DNA of 64,000 nucleotides from Turritopsis dohrnii (taxonomy: Eukaryota; Cnidaria; Hydrozoa; Anthoathecata; Oceaniidae): positions 1,674,001 to 1,738,000 of the forward strand of contig BQMF02000012.1 in assembly GCA_027922465.2 (NCBI GenBank), read 5' to 3'. Below, one piece after another: positions 36,887-47,498 of this stretch; position 1 is the stretch's first letter; the number at the start of each line of letters is the position of its first letter. The position numbers and the translations under genes are program-made. The notes beneath the pieces were generated by a model that had not been told where the DNA came from, did no database searches, and saw only the letters and a program-made list of their open reading frames with translations.

Positions 36887-38679
36887 AGTCATAAGCAGAT
36901 TTTACATCAATTGATTTCCAGGAATGAGGACAAAATTTCACGAGTTCAGAATACAGATAATTGGAGTATTGATAACAACACTTTGAAAACGCTTTCAGGA
37001 AATTCAAGTTATAATGATGAAGTCTCAAAGCTGTGTTACGAAAAACTCCTGTCCCATTGTAGAACAGGTACGCTTCTGGATGGTATTGTAGCAGTAAATT
37101 CACTAAATTTGACAAATTTGCAGATAATAAGTTATGAACAAGTGTTCAATAAAGAACATCGAAAGATATTCTAGGGAGATTGTTGGCACGAAATGCAGGG
37201 GTGACAAGTAACCATAACTAAAAAGTCATTTTCCCACAAAGAAATCTTTTCACCAATCCAATAATAAACATTAAATATAACAAACATAATTTCCTAATCA
37301 AAAAATTACTAATAATTAAATTTCTCTAAATTCAAATTCACCACCACTTAGCATTGTATGAACATGAATGATATTACTCAGTCATGGAAAACGGTGCTTG
37401 AAATGATATTTGAGAAGAAAACATCGAATATAGCAATGAAAAAACAATCGAAACTTATATAATTAATGTATAATATGTAGTGGCATCAAACCAACTCCAA
37501 TGTAAACTTTTTAAAGAAAGCAACATTTATGAGAAACTTCATGAAGTCTTAACTAAACAAACAGTGTAACCAAATAAACCAGAAACACTGGTATATAAAC
37601 AATTCATCACTTTTATATGAAACAAATTTTATAATATTATTATAAAATAATAATAATAATATAATATAATATATTTATAAAAATTAATATTCATTAAATA
37701 ATTTTTTTTTTCTGACATCTTTGCAAGTGATATGATTACTTTCAAAACGTTTCTTGATATGTGTTGCACGTTTGATTATTACACCGACTCCAGGATGAAA
37801 ACTTCCGGTTATCCCTAGCCAAATGGGATTGTTGTCTATTTTACCAGAAGAAACCGTATAGATAAGTATAATAATCTGTGTCTAACACAAAGACTTTGGA
37901 AGTTTACGAATTTTATGCAACCACGCCAAACTGAAGGAAAATATAGTTAAAATACAATTACACGTCATAATTACTGTACAATAATCGAGAAAATTTAATC
38001 TTCTATTATATGCTGCTCCCATAATTTCCAGGTTTAATCGGATTACTTTCAAAAACCAATGCAATCCGGAATGAAATTGTTTCTGGGACGATGGGACAAA
38101 AATCGAAAAAACGTAACAACAGAGTTGCGATTTGAATGTAAATAGAAAAATGAACCCACATGAAGAAATCATAAAACAATTCACAACATGAAGAATTAAC
38201 AAATTGACATGACCATGCTATTAGACATCGATTGTGCTTTTCATTAATTATATCAATAAATCCATTGCCTCCTTCTAAATTTAATGTGATTATAATATAA
38301 TTTATTATAATAAAATATTTTGTTTGATGTCTAACTTCTAGTTGTCAACGGTGCAATGTTCCGACACATTGCGCTTGAAAAGTGGGCGTTGGATATTTTT
38401 GACGTCACTTATGAAAAGGTGCATTGACTGCCATGAACATTAGAATATGGAAACATTACAATAACACTTGCACCTTCACTGCATCTGACGACTGACTAAA
38501 TAGTAAGATTTGTTTCCTTGAATTTCCCTCGATGGAGTAAACACATCATGGCAAGTATAGAAGTAAGTGAGTAAGTCAGTTTCAAAACTTTCTTGGACAC
38601 ATTGATTGGCAGCTCATGCAAGTATTTACTTTGTTTTTTTCATAAACACAATAATCATTGGGTACTGCAAAGTACTACT
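36887..38679. other. Gene-poor stretch before the receptor locus
   Basis: No supported gene. It includes an AT-only patch at 37630-37690. Downstream flank of the minus-strand receptor locus. Confidence 0.4.
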
Positions 38680-39757
38680 ATATATAAAACGATGGCGATT
38701 TCAACAATTGAGAGTCAGATATAAAAACAATAACCGTTAAAGACGAGTACAAATACTTCCATCATACATAAAATTAAAGTATTTTCTTCCTGATTTTTTG
38801 AATGACATGCAAATTAACCACTTCCCAAATTTTGCTTAAATTTTCGTAAACAAAATACACTATCAAAAACGAAATAGGATTTAATATTGGATCGGTGGTA
38901 TCATAGGTCACCAACACCTTCGAAATCGATTCATCGTTTTCTATACGATGTACGTATAAAACTGAACGAAGCATGTTCATGCTAGCGAAAATGACGAGGA
39001 AAAATGTGGAAGACTATACATAAAAGATATACGACGATTTCAAAAATTGAGAGACAGAACAACCGCCAAAGACGAGTACAAATACTTCCATCATGCAAAA
39101 ATTAAACTACTTTCTTCCTGATTTTTTGGATGAGATGCAAATTAACCGCTTCCCAAATCTTGCTTAAATTTTCGTAAATAAAATACAATATCAAAAACGA
39201 AATAGTATTTAATATAGGATCGATGGTATCACAGGTTACCAACACCTTCGAAATCGATTCATCGTTTTCTATACGATGTACGTATAAAACTGAACGAAGC
39301 ATGTTCATAGCAGCAAAAATGACGAGGAAAAATGTAGAAGACTATACATAAAAGATATACGACGATTTCAAAAATTGAGAGACAGAACAACCGTCAAAGA
39401 CGAGTACAAATACTTCCATCATGCAAAAATTAAACTACTTTCTTCCTGATTTTTTGAATGAGATGCAAATTAACCGCTTCCCAAATTTTGCTAAAATTTT
39501 CGTAAATAGAATACACTATCAAAAACGAAATAGGATTTAATATTGGATCGATGGTATCATAGGTCACCAACACCTTCGAAATCGATTCATCGTTTTCTAT
39601 ACGATGTACGTATAAAACTGAACGAAGCATGTTCATAGCAGCAAAAATGACGAGGAAAAATGTAGAAGACTATACATAAAAGATATACGACGATTTCAAA
39701 AATTGAGAGACAGAACAACCGTCAAAGACGAGTACAAATACTTCCATCATGCAAAAA
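38680..39757 (-). repeat. Three extra tandem copies of the receptor's terminal coding segment, 328-bp period
   Basis: The last ~235 bp of the receptor coding exon plus ~90 bp of 3' flank is repeated head to tail. The segment beginning MNMLRSVLYVHRIENDESIS ends at 38774, 39102 and 39430, exactly 328 bp apart, and the real gene ends at 39758. All three keep an open frame to the same stop position, with a handful of amino-acid changes (e.g. YFVYENLSKIWEVV, YFIYENLSKIWEAV, YSIYENFSKIWEAV). On the minus strand each is preceded by TATGTATAG immediately before TCTTCTACATTTTTC. That could act as a splice acceptor or as an in-frame stop. They may be alternative last exons or dead duplicates. Confidence 0.9.
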
Positions 39758-42700
39758 TTAAACTACTTTCTTCCTGATTTTTTGAATGAGATGCAAATTA
39801 ACCGCTTCCCAAATTTTGCTTAAATTTTCGTAAATAAAATACACTATCAAAAACGAAATAGGATTTAATATTGGATCGATGGTATCATAGGTCACCAACA
39901 CCTTCGAAATCGATTCATCGTTTTCTATACGGTGTACGTATAAAACTGAGCGAAGCATGTTCATACTAGCGAAAATGACGAGGAAAAATGTGGAAAACGT
40001 TTCCAAATTGTTAACCAAATTATCTTTGTAAGGCTTGACTTTCAATTGAATGAGCAGGAAAACAGCCATTACCATAAAAACTGTAGCAAGTCGGGAGATA
40101 GGGTCGATATAAAAAACGACTAAATATGCGATGATTAGCCTTTGGATGAGCAACCATGAATGCCAGAATGTTTTATGGCCATCTCTTCTGTACGGCTGTT
40201 CAAAGAGTTCTGCAATGGACGACTTTAATTTGTTTTTCTCCTCACCAAGGTAACGGATTTTTCTGAACGGTATCGATATGTAATAAAATAGCACAGTGAT
40301 AGGCACTGCCGTGAAAACAAGAAATCGTTCCACTGTGATGCGGTTTTCCCTTAAAAGTTTTAGCGATAAAAAAAGCGAAATTGGAAATGGTATAACCCAG
40401 AACACAATAAATGCAGCTGCTAAGTACTGACCAAGCCCCCAACATGTCTTCTCTGCGTAGACATAAAGTACATTAACATTGTCCACGTCAACACAATGAA
40501 TCATTACAAGTGAGAAGGTTGCTATGTTTTTAAATCGCATAGTAACCAAACGTAAGAAACATGTATAGCAGCGACAAAGGAAAGATACCTCATCTGCATT
40601 ATGGTTAGAGGCGTAGACATCCTTCGGTTGAAATGAATTTGGTATATCTTCATTAGCATTTGCACCACTACAACATTCTTCCGATTGTTGTCTGTCGTGA
40701 TTGTCTAGCGTTTTACTTTCTTTCCGTGATTTCTGATACAGAGAGAAGAGATGCAACGATAAAGCTGTAAAGATCGTAGGTAAAACCAAACCAGCCGTAA
40801 AAACTAAATCTTTGAGAATGTATTTATGAAAATCATTGAAATGTTGCGACGGGCACAGACGGAAGGGTAATTTAATCATTTCAAAATTGAATAAATTTAT
40901 GAGATACGTATTTATCTGAGAAGTTGAGTACCCAGATCCCAACTCAATGGTCATTAACTCTTTTAACTGGTAGAAGCTGACTAACACATTGAAGACTCCT
41001 GACCAACGACAGCAGTCATCGTCAAGATCTTTATAGGATGTGATTTCGTTTGGCAGAAGACACTGGATTTCTGCGGCAGTATCGTCTCCGTCTTTTTTAA
41101 TATCATTATATAGTTTGAGCTCGATACTTGTATTAGTTTCTTCATCTTCATTTTCTTCATCATTTCCGAAAAATTTTCGACAGGTAATGAGGTGGATGAT
41201 CTTCTTTAAAAAACTTGAAAGATTCTTCAACTTGTCCAAATATCCAATACAAAGTATGTTCAAAAATATTGCAAGAATGAATGCAAGCCAAAACCAAATC
41301 GGATGTGCGCAGGATGATATTGATATGCATTTGTTCGAAAAATAATCCACCAAATAGCTTTTCTGGCAGTTACTGCATAAATTTCCATCACGATACTGAT
41401 TGCAACTATTGTATGTCGTACATGGTTGCGCTTTTTCGGAACAACAATACCCATCGGGGCATGGAACGAATGTAACGTTACCAGATCTGTTAATGTAACC
41501 CCAGTAATTGTCATTACTGATAATAAATGCATCGCATTTGCCACCAGTGGGGCAAATCTTACACTTTGAATTTCTTTTCGATTTTTTAAATATCAAGTTT
41601 AACTTTCTTTCTGTGTCAGTTTTAAATGACCACTTCTTTACCCTGAAGTTGGAAAATATATTCAAGGAAAAGCTTGTTACTTCATCATCGATTATATAAG
41701 TTCCTTTATTGCATGCATGGCAGAAATAAGTGAAACGAGTTGGTTCAGATTTTTTCAGCTCGTGATGCGGATAACTGTTACTAGAACACGATAACGATGA
41801 ATTGATAAAATTGATAGGATTTGAGTTAGAAGGTACTTTTGTATCTAATTCGATTATTGGAGTTTCTGTTTTTGTAATGGTAGCGATAAGGACATTCCTT
41901 ACATTCATATTGAAGTTATTGTCATTTCTGTAGTAAAAAGCTGATTTAAATACTTTGAAACTTGAATTTTTGATGGAAATGTTAGAGTTTATAAATCGAG
42001 CACATTCATGGCAGATTATTTTTATGTCTGAAAGTGTAGCTGCACCTCCCACGATGTCAAATACAACGCCACTTTCCGAATGATCTATATAAAAGTTTCT
42101 AATCCACGATACAGAATTTTCTAATTCGATCCCTGTTTTAAAAGTGACATTTTTTATCATAATGTTTGACAAAAAGAATGTCATATTTTCCACTTCTACG
42201 CTTTGATGTGATAAACTCCTTTTATAATTTATTATCGTTGAGTCAAATGATTCACTTTTGTTGCTGTAAATACGTGTGGATCCCGTGTCAATGTTACTAA
42301 GGAGTTTATGCCCTGATCCATCAATGATCTCTACCCCGTTTATACTGACATTGTTAACATACCACATTACTAGAAAATCCGATTTTGTTTTCGTTTGTTT
42401 TATTGAGATGTTAGAGAGTGACGCTGACTTTCCATTCCATATATGTATGAGAATATTATCTGCTGATACATCAAGGATCTCTACCCCGTTCATACTGATA
42501 TTGTTAACATGCCATATTACCAGAAAATCCAATTTTGTTTTCGTTTGTTTTATTAAGATGTTCGAGAGTGACGCTGACTTTAAATTCACTATATTTATAA
42601 CATAACCACCTGCTGATCCATCAACGACCTCAATCCCGTTCATACTGATATTGTTAACACCATACCATATGTACAGAAAATGATGTGCTTTCGTTTGTTT

Positions 42701-43788
42701 TATTGAGATGCTCGAGAGTGACGCTGACTTTCCATGCTCTATATTTATAACATAAACACCTGCTGATCCATCAATGATCTCAATCCCGTAAATACTGATA
42801 TTGTTAACAAGAGACATTTCCAGAAACCTCGATTTTGTTTTCGTTTGTTTTATTAAGATGTTCGAGAGTGACGCTGACTTTCCATTCCATATATGTATGA
42901 GAATATTATCTGCTGATACATCAAGGATCTCTACCCCGTTCATACTGATATTGTTAACATGCCATATTACCAGAAAATTCGATTTTGTTTTCGTTTGTTT
43001 TATTAAAATGTTCGAGAGTGACGCTGACATTCCATTCCTTATAAAAATGACATTACCACGCGCTGATTTATTGATGATTTTCATTTCATTTATAGTGACA
43101 TCATAAGTATATTTTAGGTATAATAGATGGGAATCCGTAAGAACATCGGTTATGTTGTTGGAATCGTTCATGAAACCTTTGATATCCTGGATCAGTATGT
43201 TATTCATTTTAAAAACTTTCACTTCTTGGGTTTCAACTATGTGATCTACCATCAGGTTAATGAACTGACATCCATTAACAACAAATAAATCAACATTGAT
43301 GATCTTGATAGGCGAGTTATTCAAAAATGATGAATTTGTAATCTTTACATTGACATTTCTGTGGGGACTGTCGGAATGACCAGTTATGGTTATTCCACTG
43401 GAAATAAATGTACAACGCTGGATAAAAATGTTTGCATGGCTTGCATGCCTTCCATTGTGTATCAGATCAATATCTAAAAGCTGGATGCTATCTAGACTGA
43501 TAGTGATTTTTGTTAACTTCTCCGGTAAGAGGAAAGCCGATATTTGTTTGTTTGTTGTTAACGTAGGACGACATCCATTGCTTACCTTTCCTGTGATACT
43601 AATGGTACCCAATAACAGAATTGTTTCATTTATCATGTGGGTACCACAATCATTCAAGACCATCACTATACCATTTGAGTTATGTTTCTGCTGGTAGGCA
43701 TATCCCAGGGTGCGACAAGGTTTGCCGAAGCTTCCACAATCCGTCACGTCTCTGCCATTAACAGATACGAAAACTTGAACATCCTGAC
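39758..43788 (-). CDS. Beta-helix ectodomain, multi-TM TRP-like receptor (main exon)
   Basis: The exon starts after the acceptor CTTTAG (43789-43794). Its first bases, GT, complete a Cys codon from a signal-peptide exon. It encodes ~1342 aa. It opens VQVFVSVNGRDVTDCGSFGK with PCRTL next, the entry motif of surface proteins with pectin-lyase-like parallel beta-helices. About 600 residues of beta-helix follow, full of N/I/S and NISI/NILI steps, including about five near-identical 50-aa repeats (42350-43100). A Cys-rich module comes next (CHACNKGTY, CKICPTGGKCDA, CPDGYCC, CNQYRDGNLCSNCQKSY). After HPIWFWLAFILAIF there are eight or so hydrophobic helices, with LVSFYQLKELM, LFNFEMIKLPFRLCPS and KPYKDNLVNNLETFS, the pattern of TRP-like membrane domains in similar Cys-rich proteins. 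The ligand is unknown. A GPCR is less likely. Confidence 0.8.
42350..43100 (-). repeat. Five 150-bp repeats in the receptor ectodomain
   Basis: The word ACGCTGAC recurs at 42421, 42571, 42721, 42871 and 43021, exactly 150 bp apart, each time encoding SASLSxIxIKQTK on the minus strand. One unit is 50 aa (WNGKSASLSNI..., NNISMNGVEI...DGSAG). The units at 42421 and 42871 share a long identical stretch through ILDVSADNILIHIWNGKSA. This suggests recent duplication or conversion. Confidence 0.92.
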
Positions 43789-44184
43789 CTAAAGAAAGTT
43801 TCCACTATAAACTAAATGCAAGAACAGTTATTGGATAAATAGTTAATATTTCATTTTTTCAGTATTAGGTAAATATCTCTACATTAACATATTTCATTTT
43901 TAGGCTGTTCCAAAACAATAAAATGCAATATTCCAAATGTTTTGACGGTAGGCTTAAACACATAAACTTCATTTATAACTTGAACATCATTATTATTTTA
44001 ACATTTGTAATGATTCCAGTTTATTCGATCTGTGTACTTTATATCTTTGAAATGTTCTCAGTTTGTGATGGAGAATTTGTCAAGCTCTTCTAATTATTCG
44101 TAGTAACAGTCAGATAACTAAGCAATTAAGATTTTTAAAATGATTTTGAGATAACAAGTATCGAAAATATTTAGATTGGAAATA
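43789..44184. other. Receptor intron 1, segment next to the main exon
   Basis: AT-rich; no feature besides the acceptor and pyrimidine tract at 43789-43800. Confidence 0.55.
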
Positions 44185-44407
44185 CAGTAGAGTTTCCATA
44201 ACTCGAACAACCAGGGGGAAAAGGAAATCGTTCGAAAGATAGAGACAGTCGAGTTGTAGAGGTTTACAAGTTTTTACGAAATACCCTTATTATTTGCGGA
44301 CCAGGTGAATAAAAACGGTAAATGCATCATGTATTCTTGCATATAGGGGGTTTTGGGTTAGTTTAAAGTCAAAGATAATGTACTTTTGTGTTTTTTTTCA
44401 TGATCAA

Positions 44408-44745
44408 CTAAGAAAAGAAATCAATAATCACTTTCTGTTTACAAATAAAATCATGATCTTTATTGATGTTGTGATTCAGATACTTAAGGTGTACGATCAT
44501 ATCCTCTCCAAATTTGGAAAATAGACTCAAGTCTTCGAGGACTGTAATTGCCGAACGCACTTGATCAGCTGTTGGTCGTGTGAGATTATCCTCGTCCTTG
44601 TCATCTTCATCATCCACTTCTAATTCTTCGTCTTCAGCTCCAGTGATGTCAGCGATGATGTCAGCAGTTGTTAGACGCCCATGGGATGTACTGACTTTGA
44701 TATCGAAATAAATGAAATCTTCAGTTGATATGGTAGAATTGATAT
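44408..44745 (-). pseudogene. Tigger transposase C-terminal tail
   Basis: The frame ends at 44408. It shows the end pattern of Tigger/jerky transposases: VSTSHGRLTTADIIADITG, a run of Asp/Glu (EDEELEVDDEDDKDED), TADQVRSAITVLEDLSLFS and the final KQKVIIDFFS. The open frame continues to 44884, but that part is the shadow of the overlapping + strand gene, so the tail proper starts near 44745. Without a DDE core it cannot be catalytic. Confidence 0.75.
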
Positions 44746-45260
44746 GGTCAGGGAACTTTTGCTTTATGTACGAGAGTTCAACTTTGTTTTTGAACCAAAA
44801 AGTGAAAGAAAGTATAGATGTCATGGAAGTCAAACAAGTGAAGAAATTAAAAGACATTATATGTTGCATGGAACTTCCTATCATTAAGCTTATTACGTTC
44901 GAAATCGAGTCTTTTGTTATGGGTTACCATGTTTATAAAAGTAACTGTACACCCTCTGTTGGAGACGAATTTAATGGGTTTATGGAGCCGACAAATAAGA
45001 TGGATAAATATGCAGTTGCAGTCAAGAAAAGTGACGGGGAGATCATTGGCCATCTACCGCTAGGAAAGTCTGGACGATTTGCAAAAGTCATATTTTACTT
45101 TCTGAAGAATGACAGCGCCAATGTTTGCAAAATAACAATCACTGGAAAGTCATTAAACCTCGGCGATGGTTTAGGAATGAAAGTTCCTTGCAAGCTATCC
45201 TTCCTATCTGAAAGAGCGTCGATTGAAATTTTACAAAAACAACTACCAAAGCTTTTGTAA
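44712..45260 (+). CDS. HIRAN-like domain protein carried by the Tigger element
   Basis: 182-codon intronless frame. The conserved part begins near CMELPIIKLITFEIESF and runs FVMGYHVYKSNCTPSVGDEF, MEPTNKMDKYAVAVKK, GEIIGHLPLGKSGRFAKVIF and ITGKSLNLGDGLGMKVPC. The order (PxVGDEF...E..N..DkyAVaV....IGHLP) is the HIRAN pattern known from SNF2 helicases such as HLTF, where it binds DNA ends. Free-standing relatives are, from my recollection, numerous in cnidarian genomes. The first ~35 residues have no visible conservation, so the true start may be the ATG near 44822. It runs opposite to the transposase, so it is a passenger, not part of it. No stop or frameshift is seen. Confidence 0.7.
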   Translation: MKSSVDMVELIWSGNFCFMYESSTLFLNQKVKESIDVMEVKQVKKLKDIICCMELPIIKLITFEIESFVMGYHVYKSNCTPSVGDEFNGFMEPTNKMDKYAVAVKKSDGEIIGHLPLGKSGRFAKVIFYFLKNDSANVCKITITGKSLNLGDGLGMKVPCKLSFLSERASIEILQKQLPKLL

Positions 45261-45312
45261 CATTTATACATTTTTTCATGAAAATAAAAGACCCAGATTA
45301 TGTCAAACTAAC

Positions 45313-45698
45313 CTGGTTTTCCATTTAGCTAGCCATCCCTGAGAAGCTTGAAATGACTCAATACCCAATCCTTCGGCAAACTCGAGTGCTTTCTCCTTTA
45401 GAATAGTGCCACTTATTGGAATGTTTTCACTCCTCATAACGAGGAGCCACTTGTGGACAGCTGTGTTGATGTCTTCAAATTTTTGAGGTTTCGTTCTTTT
45501 TGATAAGAGTCCGGTGTTGAACTGTGCGAAGATCTTTTCTTTGTTCTTCTTCCACGTCGAAAGAGTGCTAGATGGAATTTCAAATTTGTCTGCGACATCC
45601 TTTGGAGCAGTCCCTTTTTCCAGCTCTTTGAGGGCATTGTATTTGATTGTGCAGGATTTATTTTTGATTTTTCGTTTTGATCCTGCTTTGGACGCCAT
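45313..45698 (-). CDS. Tigger transposase N-terminal DNA-binding exon
   Basis: Starts ATG at 45698: MASKAGSKRKIKNKS, then a psq-type helix-turn-helix (YNALKELEKGTAPKDVADKF, EIPSSTLSTWKKNK). A CENP-B-type HTH follows (FEDINTAVHKWLLVMRSENI, KALEFAEGLGIESFQASQGW). Frame and homology stop at LAKWKTR, where CCAG|GTTAGT makes a good splice donor (45312). In intact relatives the DDE domain follows. Here no such exon is found before the tail, so the spliced product would be DNA-binding only. Domesticated CENP-B-like proteins have this shape, but the intact inverted ends argue it is still part of a transposon. Confidence 0.8.
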
Positions 45699-46080
45699 GT
45701 TTTTGTGTAGGCTTCAACTCCGAAAAAAGACCTTCGAAAAAGGCGTTTGAATAGCCGTTCGAAAGGCTCAAGCATTCGAATCATCCGTTCGAATAATGTA
45801 AGGCCTGCGCCACACGTAAATGTTTAAACATTTAAACGATAAAGACTCAAAACATGAGCAAAACCTTTCAAATTTTGCTAAATTTTGCATAACGCTGCAG
45901 GAAAATTCGAGTTGTGGAGACAAAAACCTTCAAGGAACAAGAAAATTCGTTCGAAAGAAGGGAATATTCGAGTTATGGAGATTCGAGTTGTAGAGGTTTT
46001 TTTATGAGAGTTTATTAGGAAATTTTCAAGGTGCCAGCGAATTTGTTCGAAAGAAGGAGACAGTTATGGAGACTCTACTG

Positions 46081-47040
46081 TATATCCATTGTATTTGAAT
46101 TGATTTAAAATAACCTTGGCTTGATTTTTTTAAACAAGAAGATTTCGTAATGTATCTTGTCTTTTTAAAGAAAGTAAAAGTTTTAAAGCTTTCTTGGGAA
46201 CTCTGAATGTTATTTAAATAATAACGAAAAGGTTCATTATTTTTTGCAAGAAATTCTTTCTTTTCGTGAGACATCAAAGAATACCGACAGCATTTGTGGC
46301 ACGTTTATGCGTAATGAATGAACTTTGAAGACACAGATACTTCGTAGGGGGGAGCAGAATGTACAAAAAGAGGAAATCTAGTTTGTGAGAAACATGCATG
46401 GTAAAATGTTTTAAGTACGGTAAATATTTTTTTTCACTTTTTTAAAAAGCAGTCACATATTTTTTGTAAATATGTCTAAAGAATTCTACAATAATGTTTA
46501 GACGAAGACAACTGGAAGTAAAGTCTGAGTGAAGAGCAGCTAAGGCTCGAAATTTCGAGAGAAGAACAAGACGAAGGAGAAGAAGATAACGGGGGGCTAC
46601 AGTTGCAAAAACGTCGAAAAAAGAAAACAAGATGATGCGATGAAAATCTTGGTCATGGTGTCATCACCGTATATCGTTTCTTTCCTTTAACCAATTTCGA
46701 CCCAATACGTCCTTCTTCTATATTTTTCATCAAAAAGCAAAGTTTTTTAAAGAGGCAGAAACAGGAGTCCATTTTAAAAATGAATCACAAACAACCAGTA
46801 ATTAAAGAAAGTAAAATTTTTAAAGAAGAATCAAACCTTCAGATAAAATTTTGTAAATTCATTCAAAAAATCAAATTTTTAAAAGTAACACTTGTTTGAG
46901 ACTAAAAATAATCTTCCTTCTCCTCATAATACGTCATGATTGAACCCACAAACATTAGCGTTGAGGTACAAGACAGAATCTGTTAATCACGTGATATGAG
47001 GTGTATTACGCTCAAGTTACGCTCGATCATAGAGAAGTGA
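46081..47040. other. Receptor intron 1, middle part
   Basis: AT-rich with purine-rich patches (46550-46630). No supported gene or element. Confidence 0.45.
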
Positions 47041-47044
47041 TAAG

Positions 47045-47498
47045 GATGGCAAACAGTGAAACAGAATATCACCCAATATATCTGATACTTCTGACGAGGA
47101 AGATGAAGTAATTAAAAGTACAGGATATTATTTAAACTAATTTAAATTATTTAAAAGAAGAATAATCGAATAATAACACTTCATGAACGTCTAGTCGACA
47201 AAAGCAGGCAAAAGCAGTGAAGCGGAAGAACTTGATACAAGTAGGCTTGAGAACTCACATCGGTATAGATGTCGGAACTGTGTGATCTCTCTTTAGTTAC
47301 AAGTTGATTGAATGTAAATGCAGTCAGGAGAATGAGACTCTTTCAAATGATACACAGGATAACATTCAGTGTATTACTTCAAATACAGACTTGGAAATAC
47401 TTTGTTTGAAAAGAATGGTTTTGGAAACGACCTTAACAAGATATCGACGCTGTCATGAAAATTTCATAAGTTTGTCTACGTACATAAGTAATCCATAA
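47045..47498 (+). pseudogene. Degraded P2RX7 C-terminal-like (Cys-rich) protein gene
   Basis: An acidic start is recognisable (ISDTSDEEDEV at ~47080), then SRLENSHRYRCRNCVIS (47240-47290), then after a stop and frame change LIECKCSQENETL...QCITSNTDLEILCLKRMVLE (47300-47440). The order C-x-C...E-C-x-C-x-Q-E...CIT...LCL..+VLE is the pattern of the zinc-binding domain at the C-terminus of P2X7 receptors, which also occurs as stand-alone proteins in cnidarians and other invertebrates. One expected Cys reads Ser (CSQE for CCQE), and the frame is broken twice. It looks like a dead intronless copy. Confidence 0.5.

Larger units (their letters stand above)
44185..46080 (-). mobile_element. Tigger/pogo element with an antisense HIRAN-like gene inside
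   Basis: Ends are inverted (CAGTAGAGTTTCCATAACT on the left, AGTTATGGAGACTCTACTG on the right) and flanked by TA at 44183-44184 and 46081-46082. More copies of ATTCGAGTTGTAGAG-type words occur inside both ends. The minus strand has the start (DNA-binding exon) and end (acidic tail) of a Tigger transposase. The DDE catalytic part is absent, and its place is taken by a + strand gene (44712-45260). It sits in receptor intron 1. Confidence 0.9.

Noticed and set aside
38680..39757. Reading the 328-bp array as CRISPR or satellite DNA
   Set aside because: The whole unit is repeated without variable spacers and it is part of a coding exon.
42276..43106. Plus-strand frames opposite the receptor repeats
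   Set aside because: Shadows of the 150-bp repeats; the minus-strand reading is the real one.
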